Assembly: GCF_023278565.1 (NCBI RefSeq)
Contig: NC_064682.1
Location: 2,790,001-2,854,000 of the forward strand
Source of the DNA: Colletotrichum lupini
Taxonomy: Eukaryota > Ascomycota > Sordariomycetes > Glomerellales > Glomerellaceae
Direction: 5' to 3'
DNA: 64,000 nucleotides
Below are positions 45,962 through 57,463 of the stretch, one piece after another. The notes beneath the pieces were generated by a model. It worked only from the letters and a program-made list of their open reading frames with translations. It was not told where the DNA came from and did no database searches. Numbering within the stretch: position 1 is the stretch's first letter; each line of letters begins with the position of its first letter. Position numbers and translations under genes: made by a program.

Positions 45962-46875
45962 GTCTGGATACTGTGACGGGTATTAAGTTAGGCTTAGCAT
46001 CTATAATTATCGAAGTTGTGGCTGGCGACTTCATCTGGAGCGTGCAATAGATCTGTGCGGATCGTATCTTGCTGGCTTGCTGAGTGAGTTGAATACTTTG
46101 GAGTACTTGGAAGATCATCCTGGGTGACAAGTCAACGGGGTGGCTCAAGGAGGCACAGTGAGAAAGGTCCATGAGGAGCAAAACGACCGTCAATCCCCAA
46201 CAGCTACAGCCGCAAAAAGGAACTCCTTCCCAAAGGCTTAAGATGGTTATACCCCTAATCCTGAAGTCAGAGCCAATGAGTTGCTGTGGCTGTTGCTTTC
46301 GAGCCTCCATGGAGTCATTCGTTTTTCCTTTTTTCATACCTGCAGCACCACGCGTCACATTTCTCGCCCGATTCGAGTCGACAGTTCGTCTCAGGGGATC
46401 AACTGCGGGAGTATCCGGATGCTTACGGTCAGCTTCATGCCGCATCTGGATAGCTGCACGGAATGCATTCCGGCTTACACCCCCAAAACTAACCCATCTG
46501 ACATCTCGAATAAATGTCTTCAAACGCCTCCGTCATCATGCTCTGCAAGCCTTATTCAATAATCGAAATGTCATGGGAAAATTACTGGTAGTCGGCTTAT
46601 ACGGTGCTCAAACCCCCGTCGCCAGTCTCACCATCGGCCTCCCGGAGCCCGATCTCTCCGTCTTACACCCTCCACGTGGGAACTGTGCCGCCCGTCACCA
46701 CGGAGACAATGCGGAAACAAAAGTACGTGAGAAATCGTAGCGAAACATGCCATTCTAGAAGCCGAAACCCTTTGGCCCACCCAATGATGACAGGCTGCCT
46801 GGACGTCAAACCTGTGAGGAGTACATAAAGTATTAAATAACCCCAGTCTTGCGAAGTCACTACAGATCATCAATC
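45962..46875. other. intergenic region, BPL1 3' end to GST
   Basis: About 0.9 kb. The minus strand between roughly 46,280 and 46,500 carries a protein-like frame, listed separately. The right end is the GST promoter. Nothing else seen. Confidence 0.45.
46280..46500 (-). other. possible small minus-strand coding exon
   Basis: In a 232-codon minus-strand open frame with no ATG start, the part encoding NAFRAAIQMRHEADRKHPDT followed by PAVDPLRRTVDSNRARNVTR is rich in charged residues and looks like a real small fungal protein rather than a shadow. A GTATGA donor follows at RGAAG. A 3' splice site (GGGTTAG) precedes it, so the start codon would be in an upstream exon, which I could not place. No family recognised. 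Confidence 0.3.
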
Positions 46876-48031
46876 ATGAGTGCAATTGAGATCCTCGGCC
46901 GACGCTTCCATCGCTCAATATCAACTAACAGCAGTATTTCATCATCAAAATTCACGCTCAAGCTCATCGCCACTACTCAAGCTCGCCATAGATTCGCTTA
47001 CCCCGCCACGCCTACCCGCAAACTCACAACCGCGCGATTCTTTGCAACATCACACCAACCCTTCAAAATGGCAACTGAAGAACTACCAAAAGTGAAGCTC
47101 TACTGGTAGCCCCCCCTCCCCTCATGACACGCTCAAATCCTTCCCTCCCACGAAGACTCACTAGTCCAAAGGCTCAACGACTCCCGCTCCCAAAACACCC
47201 TTTGGCTCCTCGAAGAGCTCAAAATCCCCTACACAGTCCAACTCTTCCGCCGCGCCCCCAACCGCCTCGCGCCTCCCGAGCTCGAAGCCGTTCACCCGCT
47301 CGGCAAGGCCCCCGTGCTCGAAATCACGCCCGTATCAACCGACGAGGACCCCAGCCCCGCACCGATCCGGCTCGCCGAGAGCGGGTATATCACGCAGTAC
47401 CTCGTCGAGCACTTTGGCCACCGGAAGCCCGGCCTCGTGCCGCCGCGGTGGAAGGCCGGGCGGGAGGGGAAAGTCGGGGGCGAAACGGAGGCGTATGCGC
47501 GGTTTTGGTATTTGTTGCATTATGTCGAGGGGAGTTTCTTTCCTGTGATTGTGCAGTTTCTTCTCATCAATGGTAAGCACCTCTCCCTCCCCTTGGAGAC
47601 ATATTCACTTCCTGTCAACCTCTATCATATGAGATCCTGACCTAGATTGACCTATAGTACTCAAATCATCCAACGTTCCCTTCCTAATCCGCCCCCTAAC
47701 CTCCCTCGTCGCCTCCAAAATCTTTTCCCTCGTCATCTTCCCCAACGCGCAAAAGCACCTCGCCATGCTCGAGAACTATCTCAAGACCGCGCCCGGGGTA
47801 TCAGCCGGCGGCGGCGGGTTTCTTTGCGGACCGGAGCTCACAGCCGCGGATATTCTCATCAGCTTTGCGCTCATCACGGCGGACGCGGAGAATGCGTGGG
47901 ACTCGATGGGTAGTTGGCCTGGTGGGTCGGTGAAGGCGGCGCATCCTGTGCTGTTTGAGTATGTTGAGCGTTTGAAGAGGGAGCCTGGGTATTTGAGGGT
48001 TGTGGAGAAGGTGAAGGAGATTGAGGGGTGA
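46876..48031 (+). CDS. glutathione S-transferase, probable mitochondrial leader
   Basis: GST-fold protein expected to conjugate or reduce substrates with glutathione. Exons 46876-47105, 47172-47572 and 47658-48031 encode 334 residues from the first ATG. The thioredoxin-like N-domain starts at about residue 65 (MATEELPKVKLYWLNDSRSQ) and includes the cis-proline/glutathione-site region HPLGKAPVLEI and LAESGYITQYLVEHFG. The helical C-domain ends with GGFLCGPELTAADILISFAL, the conserved GST buried-Asp motif. The ~64 residues before the second ATG (47068) are Arg/Ser/Thr-rich and nearly free of acidic residues (GRRFHRSIST, RKLTTARFFATSH), a convincing mitochondrial presequence. Initiation at 47068 would give a 270-residue cytosolic form. 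Confidence 0.88.
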
Positions 48032-50532
48032 AGAGGTGGTGGTAGAGAGTTCCTTGGTCTTGAGTTGCTGCTCCACGAGGGATCACTCGACATTGCGATG
48101 CTTCGATTGACCGTGATACTCTTCGGCAGTCGACGTAGGCGTCTTGTGACTGATGAGGGTCGGACCGGCGCTGAACATTTATTATCATCATCATCATCAT
48201 CATCACCATCACCATCATGATACTTTGATTTCCCAGGAGGAATGAAAAGTTTCATCTTTAGATATTAGTCAAATTAACATGATTCATGAGCTCTCAAATT
48301 CTGAGGCCTATGATTTTCAGAATGCATTGCCATCAAGATTGCGTGAACTAAATTCATCACCAAATTGAGGTTTACATGGGTATGGAACTTAGAGTGCGAG
48401 ATTAGCCCAAAACATACACCATCCAAGTCGGTCAAATGTGAAAAAGAGACTTAGAGAGAAGGATTTGAAAAGCGGTAGCACGTTTTCATGATGGTCATGG
48501 TGGTAGGGCATGCGGAGTCTCATCTTCTTTGTGAGATTCCAGCTTCGATGCCGCGTGGGATGATCACGGCAGTCTCGAGTGCAGTGAGGTGTCTCTGCTG
48601 TTGCACGTTGCACAGACTCCCCGGCAAATGGTTGCAGCTGGTACCGGTAGTACGGCGCATTTGATCCCACCTCACCCATGAAGAGAAGAACTCGGCCAGG
48701 ACACATCTAATAAACCACCCGACACAGATCTCCCACCCCGCCAAGCGCGAAGACAAGCTTCTAGATTGGCCCTTTCAGCTCCTCGGGATGATCCTGACAA
48801 GGCCTCTTTTAGAGACCGGATTCTAGACGCCGGGAAGCACAGTCTCCGCCATCAAGCTTCTGGCACCCGTGAACCTTTTGTGCGCTGTCGCAGGAGCAAT
48901 CGACGCAGACACACAATAGATCGCTATGGCGGGGGTGACGGGCCGGAAGCCTAGGTGTCTTCTATGCTACCTCATCACCCCATCAGAAATTGTCATCAAA
49001 TAGGACGGTTGATTCTCTCGGTCCCTCTTGACACATCTCTCCGATGAGGTGTCGTTAGCCGAGTGAACTTGAAGGGCAGAGGACGCAAAGAAGAAGCTCC
49101 GAGGATGCAGAAAGTAGCCGTGTCGGGACTACCTAGAGAAGAGTGTGGATGGGCGAGAGATGCATGACCTGACAGTGGTGGGCAGAAAATGCAATCGCCG
49201 TTGCCCGTCAACATCACCATCGCCATGAATCGTCTTGGTTTCTTTGTCCACCGCGCAATTATCCGCTCATCCACATATTCTGCGCTCTACGACAACAGAC
49301 GGAAACAGTGGGCGATTGCGTGTTGAACTATCGCAACGAACCTTGAGACGAAGCATGCCATCAGAATAGAACATTGAGAAACAAAACGGTCCCACCAATC
49401 GGCACGGCAATCAAGCCAGGTCCTTCCGGATCGGGAAAGTCCCGGACGGCACTCCGTGCTGCCATGCCACCATCGCCTGCGGGGTGGCACATGTGGTCGC
49501 GGGATTTGCGGTGTGGAGGGGTCGAGCGAGAATGGAGGTGCATATCCAGATGCCTGCGGATAAGAGAATGCAAAAGTCTGTGTGGCATCTCTGACCCCGC
49601 ATCGACGAATTCGACAGCGACTGGTGCGGGAACTCACTCGAGTTGGAGACGTCTCTTCTTTTCCCTATCTGTGTCTCGTCTCTCTTTCGAGGTTATCGTG
49701 AGATGACAGCCGGAGTTGTTTCACTCTCAGCCATCAAAATGTTTATCCCCGTTTCACCAAGATGAGATGACAACTGAGGTGAAGCTGAAAAAGTGACAGG
49801 ACACATCACTCACGAACCGTTCAAGAAAGCTGAGTAGTTGGAATGTGAATATCCATCCCCATCCCCCTCCATCGGCCTCTCCCGCCGAGAACCCAAAAGA
49901 AACAGATGTCCATCCAATCGCGATCCCAGCCGTTTAGCCTGTGACTTGCATCTGGCACACTTAACACTCACTCACTCACTCACCTTCCCTTTTGCCTTTT
50001 CGGGCAGACATGGACAAGCCCACAAAACCCACACACACATGCGCACGCTCAAAGGCAGACAGATAGACACATCCACACACCAGGAGCCAATGCGCCCGCG
50101 CTGACGAATTGAGTTGATTGTTCTTCCCTTCGATGCGGAAACCCCCCCACACCCGGGGACGATGTGTGGGCTGGGACTCGGGAGATGCTACTCCAGGGTC
50201 CTTTGCCGGGCTAGGATGTTCGCCGCGTGAAGTCAACCCCGGGATGGGGTTTGGACGTGGTCCCGCATGACGAGCATGGAGCTTCCTATCCTAGTAGTTG
50301 AGGCCTCTCTCATGTCTGCTATGAAAGACGTCAGCCCTGCTCTCAGTTGCTATGAGACATGATACCGGCCTTGGCCTTCTTCCCTTCCTCATGTTGTCGT
50401 TCTAAGCCTAGACTTCACTCTCATGTACTGGAAGCATGTAATTCCTTGGTAAACACCAGGCGTGGAAGATCGTAGGCTTCAGAATCACCAATATCCGACT
50501 CGTCCGCGATTGTCGCAGTCGTCTTGTTCACG
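48032..50532. other. 2.5 kb gene-free gap, GST to Pth11-like gene
   Basis: No protein gene recognised on either strand; open frames are short and overlapping. It holds the 3' end of the GST gene, a trinucleotide repeat at 48,184, and the upstream region of the receptor gene. Confidence 0.5.
48184..48218. repeat. (ATC)n trinucleotide microsatellite
   Basis: About eleven ATC/ACC units in tandem, noncoding, in the 3' flank of the GST gene. Confidence 0.85.
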
Positions 50533-52254
50533 ATGTCGAACTCCAGTATCAATGCCAACCTCACACACCCTCATACACCGTCGTCGTCTTCAACATTATC
50601 ACCGACGGTTCTCAAGGAAATCGTAAGTCATAATCCCATTCATCTTATCGAATGACAGTCATCTCACACGGCATCACAGCAAGATGCAAACGTCCCCCTC
50701 TTCATGACGGGCCTCCTCCTCCCCCACGCCCTTTGCACCATCTTCATCGCCTCCCGAATAGCCTCCCGTCTCTGGGTAACTCGCAAATGGTTCCTCGACG
50801 ACACACTCATCCTTATCGCATGGCTCTTCTCCACGGCCCTCTGCGTAGTCTACAGCATCACCGCCACCACGCCCTCCCTCCTCGGCGCCCCTTCGCTATC
50901 TTCAGCTGCCACAGCCGACACCGACGCAAACCCGTACATCATGCGGACCTACCTAGGCCTGATCTACTACCAACTCGCCCTCTGCCTCACAAAACTCTCC
51001 ATCCTAGCCTTGTATCTCCGCGTCTTCGCATCCTCCTCCCGGCCCCGCGAACGCCTTCTCGCCCGCGCCGCCGTCGCCTTTGTCCTCCTCTACACCCTGC
51101 CCTTGCTTCTCATGTCCTTTCTTCAATGCAACCCCGTCCAAGGCCAATTCTTCAGCCGCCCGGTGCCAGTATGCTTCCGCTTCCCAGACCTCCTCATCGC
51201 CAGCGCGAGTCTGCACTCCGCCACAGACGCCTGGCTCGTCGCCATGGTCGTCCCCTCCGTCGCGCGTCTCGACCTCCCCCGTCGCCAAAAGATTGCCCTC
51301 GCAGTCGTCATGAGTCTCAGCGTTCTGGTGATTGTAGCAAGTATGGTCCGTCTGCAGCTCAGTCTGCACCTGCACTACCGGCCCACCGACGACGCCGGCG
51401 TCCGCAACACTCTCGGCTTCTTCGTCATGACGGTATTGGAATGCGACCTTGCCGTCATCTGCGCCAGCGCACCGACCCTCCGCCCCTTGTTGGCTCGCCT
51501 CTTCCCTTCCGTGATGATGAGCAGCGCAAAGCGGCGCTCACTTGAAGCCGGTGGTGCTGAGACGCAGAGCTTTGATCTTACTAGCCTGACGTATCACGGC
51601 TACCCCTGGACGGAACCCAGCACGCCCGCCGGGTTAGCAGCGCGGAGCCGGAACGCGAGTATCGCGAGCCACTTGAATAAGTTACGCATGCCGGCGCCGC
51701 CGTTGCCGACGCTTACCATGGCGCAGCTGGGCCCCGCGAAATTGAGCCTGGGAAATCTTTTGATTACGGGTACGGCGCCGCGGAGGCCGGGGCGGAGTTG
51801 GCATGTTGCGGAGGACGGGAAGCCGATTCTGTTTGAGACGGCGGAGAGGAGGGGGGCGGGGGCGGCGGGGTATAAGACGCAGGCTTCGTCGATTTATTCG
51901 CAGGATATGACGTGTAGTGGGGATGAGTCGTGGCGGGAGGAGGAGGAGTTTGAGAAGAAGGGTGGGGTGATTCTCAAGACTATGAGGTTGAGCCTGAGAT
52001 CGGAGTATGTTACGCAGAATAAGACAGACGGAGGAGACAAGGAGACGGGAAGTGTTGACCGTTCGAGCCCGACGTCTGGATTCAGTGGCGATACTTGGGC
52101 CGTGGACAGGAGCAGCTCAGGGACGGCTGGGGGTGATGGAGTCGGCGGGAGAACACGCATAGGGAGATTTATGGAAGAGATACCCCGGGAAGAAGCAGTT
52201 GAGACGCCAGAGGTTCCCAAGAGGAGCCCTTTGAGGGATAGTCGACGAAGATAA
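50533..52254 (+). CDS. Pth11-like seven-transmembrane receptor (rhodopsin-type domain)
   Basis: Integral membrane protein of the fungal rhodopsin-domain / Pth11-related family, many members of which are candidate surface receptors of plant-associated fungi. Exons 50533-50622 and 50680-52254 (phase 0, 57-base intron) give 554 residues. The N-terminal tail of ~35 residues carries NxS/T sequons (NSSINANLT). Seven helices follow between residues ~37 and 310, with hallmark pieces WFLDDTLILIAW, YYQLALCLTKLSILALYLRV, CNPVQGQF, SATDAWLVAMVVPSV and GFFVMTVLECDLAVICASAP. The ~245-residue C-terminal tail is hydrophilic and Ser/Arg-rich, a plausible signalling tail. There is no CFEM domain at the N terminus, so it belongs to the non-CFEM group. 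Confidence 0.88.
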
Positions 52255-52284
52255 TGACCAATACAGATTGACGATTTGATGACT

Positions 52285-52908
52285 CTAACGAAGGCTCCCC
52301 TCCACGAACCTCTTCGAGTCTTTCCCCTGCGTCTCAAACCTTTCTTGTAGAGTACCCTTCAGCGGCAACAGCGTCGTCGCCCCGGGTAGGTAATAAGTCT
52401 CATATGACACCATCCTCACGGACCCGTTTCCCAAATCCGTCAACAGGTTCGGATGCTCCGCCGGCAGAAACGTGCCACCAAGTCCATCGTCGTTTCGCCA
52501 CACGTTGACGGCTCGTGTAGCGCCGTCGTCACTGCCGCGCACATCCGGTGCAAGTAAACTGATGACCTCGGTCGAGGAGGTATTGACGCCGGGAATGATA
52601 CCAGCTGTGGTAAAGTTCATCGATAGGCCGGCGTACACGTCCCCCGGTCCCTGCACATCGGGCGGGAGGCCGACGTCGATTACAAAGGTGTTCCAGGTAC
52701 TGTAGCGGCGGAAGTCGAGAAGCGCAGGGTAGATTTTGTCAATGGGTGCGTTAATCACTTCTTCGGTGCAGACTGTGAAGAGCGCGCCTTTGAGGTCGTA
52801 CGTGGGCGTGGGAAGGATGGCGCTGGAGCTGCAGCGTAGGGAGGCGATGTCGGATAGGGAGGCTGAGGCGGTCACGGCAAAGAGCCATGAACTCGAAACG
52901 ACACGCAT
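52285..52908 (-). CDS. secreted SRPBCC (START-like) fold protein
   Basis: Encodes 207 residues from the ATG at 52908, chosen because it begins a clear signal peptide (MRVVSSSWLFAVTASASLSD); the frame is open further upstream but without such a feature. The mature part shows the pattern of polyketide cyclase/dehydrase-type SRPBCC proteins: FTVCTEEVINAPIDKIYPAL, LLDFRRYSTWNTFVIDV, a central strand region and a C-terminal helix region (GTLQERFETQGKD). These proteins bind hydrophobic ligands in a cavity. No enzyme function can be assigned. It converges with the receptor gene, with only 30 bases between stop codons. Confidence 0.65.
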   Translation of the reverse strand: MRVVSSSWLFAVTASASLSDIASLRCSSSAILPTPTYDLKGALFTVCTEEVINAPIDKIYPALLDFRRYSTWNTFVIDVGLPPDVQGPGDVYAGLSMNFTTAGIIPGVNTSSTEVISLLAPDVRGSDDGATRAVNVWRNDDGLGGTFLPAEHPNLLTDLGNGSVRMVSYETYYLPGATTLLPLKGTLQERFETQGKDSKRFVEGSLR

Positions 52909-53437
52909 TTTGAGACGTTCCAAAGAATCTTCCTCGAACCTAGCTTGGTCTACATGGAGAACAGCGATAAAGTGAGAGAAGATATGGTAGCGATCGAGGG
53001 CAGAGCATCGATGATGTATCTGTCTAGGGTCGTTCAGCTTACATGTAGGTCCCCAGGCGAGCTGAAAACTCCATGACGTGGCCATGCAGACACGACCTCC
53101 CACTACCTTACGAGAACCCTCAGGCACACATATGGAGAGTGGGCACTTTGCCAGACATGAACACGCAGCAAGTCTACTCCCACCTTAGCTGACGATCCTA
53201 CCGACCTCCGCCAAGCGGAAATTGCAAGTGTCGTGACATCCGAGTCTTGGTCTTTGCCATCTCAACTTTCACATTTGGTTGGGGTGCTAGACAGTTATCA
53301 CAAGCGAGTAAATATATTTACAGGAGAATATTGAATGAAACGTTAAGCCAATTCAATATCCTCGCTCTTTATGGACCAGAAGTTGAGTGAAGTGGAATTA
53401 TTGTATATTGTGTATTATCAAGCTACGGAGATCGTAA
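52909..53437. other. intergenic gap, SRPBCC promoter / zinc-finger 3' end
   Basis: About 530 bases containing the upstream region of the minus-strand SRPBCC gene and the 3' end of the zinc-finger gene. AT-rich near 53,300-53,420. No gene seen. Confidence 0.55.
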
Positions 53438-56400
53438 TTATACGGCGTTTTCAGCACCCTCTTCGTGCGGGATAAGTTCTGTCTGTAGGAAGGGCCACGA
53501 GGAAAGTTCGAGGGGAGGCAAAACCGTTGATAAGTTGTAGCCAAACATTCCAAATCCATCAGGCCTATGTTCCACGCTTGGTAAATCGCGATCAAGAGGG
53601 AAATCCGCTGTAAAGGACTGGCCCAAGGCTCCCGGTTGATGTAAACTGGCAAAAGATTGCGAGCCAAACACTGCCCGCTCTTCTGACCCTAATGTTTGAA
53701 AATCCGCTGGAACATCCGTAGGTACTGGGCGGATGTTTTGCTGTGAAACGGATGCAGTTGCGAATGGAACTGTCCTTGGTTGGAAGTGACTTCCTATCCC
53801 AATACCGCTGTCTACCAATGACGCAGCGGGTGTCTCATTGCGTGTTAAATTGCGGTTTCGACCTATTCCTGAGTCCGAAGAGCCATTCGTGCTGAAAGTA
53901 TCGCAGAAGGAATCCAAAGACTCTGAAATAACTCTCCTTAAGAGCTGCTCCTGGTCGGCGGCCACCCTGCCTTCATCTAACAGTCCAGCAGCCCGAAGAT
54001 TCTGGACAAGGAGCGGCTCCGCGTGTCGCGCACAATGCTCCCGAAATAGGCAAACTTGCATGGCAAAAGCGGAATCTAGGTAAGCGGATTCAGGGCGTGG
54101 CTTCTGGGGGAAAACGATATCCCAGATTGCGAACCATTGCTGTTCTTCCGACAACTCCGCGTTTGCCTTTCTAGAGAGATCGCGGCTTCGTCTGTGGGTA
54201 ATTCCATCTAGCGTTCTCCCCTCAGGCGCGAGTTGGCAACCGAACCCGTCTGGTTGCGACACGTGCTGCGTGAGGCTTTCTTCGTCATCGAAGATTCTCA
54301 GGCAGCGGTTGCAATAATCGTCGGGGGTGTGCTTTCTCTTCAGGTGCTGCTTGACGTCCCGGATTCGTTTGAGCTGGAATCGTGAACAGGCGAAATATTT
54401 GCTGGGGCTCATCTTTCCAAATGGACAGGCCAGAAGCTTGATGTGCTGTGACGTTTTCTTAGACCTTTTGGAAGGTCTTGGATCGGTCGCGTCCTCTTCT
54501 GAGTCTGAGTCGTCGTTTTGGACATGTTTCCTCTTTCCACCTTTTTCTGCAGGCCCTAAAGATGCCACGATGCTGCGAGAAGACGATGAAACTGCCATTC
54601 CGTGATCTTGTCCACTGCCATAAGGTGGGTTCTCCCCGTCAGCTGCATATTGAAAGCCTGAAACGAGGCGGAAAACCACGGTATTCAAGACTGCCCGTAT
54701 CGGATTGTCACCTCCCAGGGGCTGAAGTTTTTCCGATGATTCCGACATCGACAGCAAGTCAGATTCCAACAAGGATTCGGTCGATTCACACGGATGAATC
54801 CCGTATGAGCATTGGCACGAAACCCGGGAATTGGCATCATTGTCCCACGAAAGTCTGGTGACAATGTCTATGTCTCCAATTTCCCCTGTGAGCTTCCCCG
54901 ACGACGCTGTGCTCTTCGGGGACTCAGCTCCATGTGAGTCCATTGCCAATGAGCTAGAGGAGCTGGGGTGCAGGCCTCCATCGTCTTTGAACCTACATGT
55001 AAATTCTCTTCTTACTGTTGACACGGAGTCATCTGCGGATTGTCAAAACTCAACGGTCGTAGACAATATGTTACAGAGAAGACATTCTATGATGTCGCTT
55101 ACCTGCATCCAGACGGGATTCTCGGCATTGCTCAATGATATGACGGCCGCTCAGGATATTCTCTAGATCAATATTTCTCCTGCTATATGCACCTTTGTGT
55201 GCCTGATTGCTAGGTTTCGAGCAAACGCAAGATAATTTCCGAGCACTCGGGGTTTCATGCCAGAGATACACATTCTGCACTTGCTTCACAAGAGAAAGCT
55301 TCTTTCGTGTCCCATCCAAACTGACTTTGGAAGCGGATCTGGAGTCTTTTCCTAGAAAATCTAGGAGATGGTGAGGAGAGACTTCAATACCGTTGAAAGC
55401 CTTCGGTCGGCGCAAGATAGGATACCCGGGAATAAGAACAACGTTGTCGTTTCTTAGTAACTCTATCCATTGAGACTGTTCCAAGAGTGAAAACTCGTCG
55501 AAAGGAGGTTTACCGACCCCGATATCAAAACATACACGCCCCTATTGAGATCAGAATACATGAAACGACCACTCTCCCTGGAAGTGTATACCTACTAACA
55601 CATGAAGCGTAGCTATACTCATGATCACGGGAATCCGTTGTAGGACATTGTCCATTGATTGGTGAGGAGGGGCGTTTGCAAATGAAGTCTGCAGCCATGC
55701 AAGCTGCTCACCGCACTCTGCAATGGTGTGTGCAGTACCGTGGAGGTTCATTATGAGAGTACCGTCTTCAGAAGATGCTGATACCCGGGTCCTGTCATGC
55801 AAAATCTCTGTACAGCAGTGAGAATACCCTCATTACTAGCCCAGAACAAGAGCTTACCTTTGTAAATTCTGCCACTATCACCGACAGACGCCCAATGCAC
55901 CAAGTTGAAGATCGTTCTCCAGGTTGAAGGCCATGTTTGCTTCATGTAATCCTCTACGGATGCTGCCTGTGCATCTCCGGAGCAAATGGTTATGACAATG
56001 GCCTCGTGCAGGGGGCTTTCAGATCTGAACAGGTTGAGACCGGCTGCGCCAAGGAGTACCCATCCCGGCACTCGAAATGTTACGGAGTGAGTGTTTGGTG
56101 GTCGGCGTTTACTAATCTTGCCGGTTGGAAGGTTCTCTAAGATCTTACGCCGTAGAATTTCACGATGGTTGAAACCTTCCGACTCATCGAAATCTCGCCT
56201 GAGGGCCAATTCTCTTCGCAGGCTATCGATAAGCCACTTGAATGACTTGCTCTCTATGACGGTCTTGTTGTACTTCGATAGTTCCGCCGTGTCTATGGTA
56301 TCTTCTTCGTCCGTAACCCCCACGAAAAGCTCGTTGTCGCTGAGAGAGGTCCCTACTTCCGTCGCCTTGCTGTTCCACAGGGCTATCTTCTCGCTTAAGG

Positions 56401-57463
56401 GCATGTCGTCTCTCTTGTCCGTATTCTCTGCCGAAGCGTCGACACAGAGGACCATTGAGTCAAGTTGCGTTGCAATCTCCCTGTCTTCATTCAGTCTTCA
56501 TGCGGATGTGTTCAAAGGATTTTATATGAAGGGAACGCACCGGCTACGTTTGTGTACGAAGTGCATTCTGTCCCGGTTCACCTGGTCCGAGGATTCAAGG
56601 CCAAGTTTGATAGAAAAATCTTTGATAAGGCCCAAGAGGCGTTCGGACAGTGACATCCAGTGATCCAAGTCGATACTCCCGCTGAGTTTACTATGGATAG
56701 TGCTGGACAACTCGGAGATATACCGCTGCGCTTGATCCATTGCCACACTGCTCGCTCCTGAGTATACGGTTCTAGCATCAAGGTCATTTCCGTCATAGCC
56801 AGGTGTATTAGCACCTCCCAATTCCATTCCCGGGAGATTGCTAACGTCGATCCCTGACGCATATCCGGAATCAGTGAAAGGGGCTTCTTGCTTCGCAGGA
56901 GTCGGCAGGGACTGCGAGTAACTCCCTTCTATTTCTTCCAATTTTAACGCATTATCACTACTTATGGTCCTCTTCTCGTTGTCTTGGGACCATAAGTGAT
57001 CGTTGATGGAATGTTTACTTGTCACTGTGACCCTTGAGGCAAAAGATGCAGCGTCGTAATTTGGCCCACTACATCTAGGTAGCATGCCTGGGACTGGCTG
57101 CTGCATGTCTTTGGTGGGCGAATGGCCCTGCTGACCATTCCGCTTTCGAAACACGAAATTCCCCTGTGTATTGTCAACAATCCGTTGAAAACGAGCGAGC
57201 TCTTGGGGTTGAGCCTTTCCATCTGCGACTCGTTGCATCAGCTTTCGAAGGTTAGGATTTAGTGACGCCATTTGAGCTAATTGCTGAATCAAAGCTCTGA
57301 CAGTCAGCTTCTCATTAGAGCTCGTAGCATTCTGAGCTCCCTGTTCCTTCGGTGATTGACGAGAAGTCGGGTCAAGGAATTGCCTCTCCGTCAGGTATCC
57401 AGGCGAATCAGCCGGCTGGCGCTTTGCTTGACCAGCCTGGTCAGCAAGAGTCGGCGATGCCAT
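53438..57463 (-). CDS. large fungal zinc-finger protein, 1,263 residues
   Basis: Five exons (57463-56541, 56480-55858, 55807-55596, 55541-55103, 55032-53438) join in phase to one long protein; all introns are 50-70 bases with GT/AG ends. Residues 1-300 are Gln/Ser-rich and probably disordered. The middle (~350-730) is a conserved fungal module of unknown function: FRVPGWVLLGAAGLNLFRS, EAIVITICSGDAQAASVEDY, an immunoglobulin-like GTLIMNLHGTAHTIAECGEQ, then VCFDIGVG, VVLIPGYPILRRPKAFNGIE and a WHETPSARKL block. Exon 5 begins near residue 733, has a bipartite nuclear-signal-like segment (RPSKRSKK), then an atypical Cys/His finger: LACPFGKMSPSKYFACSRFQ, RDVKQHLKRKHTPDDYCNRC and a following FDDEESLTQHV. 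Similar architectures are common in plant-associated ascomycetes without known function. It borders the RIP-degraded transposon block. Confidence 0.78.

Noticed and set aside
50652..51545. 297-codon plus frame overlapping the Pth11-like gene
   Set aside because: Pro/Arg/His-rich out-of-frame shadow; the overlapping frame has seven clear transmembrane helices.
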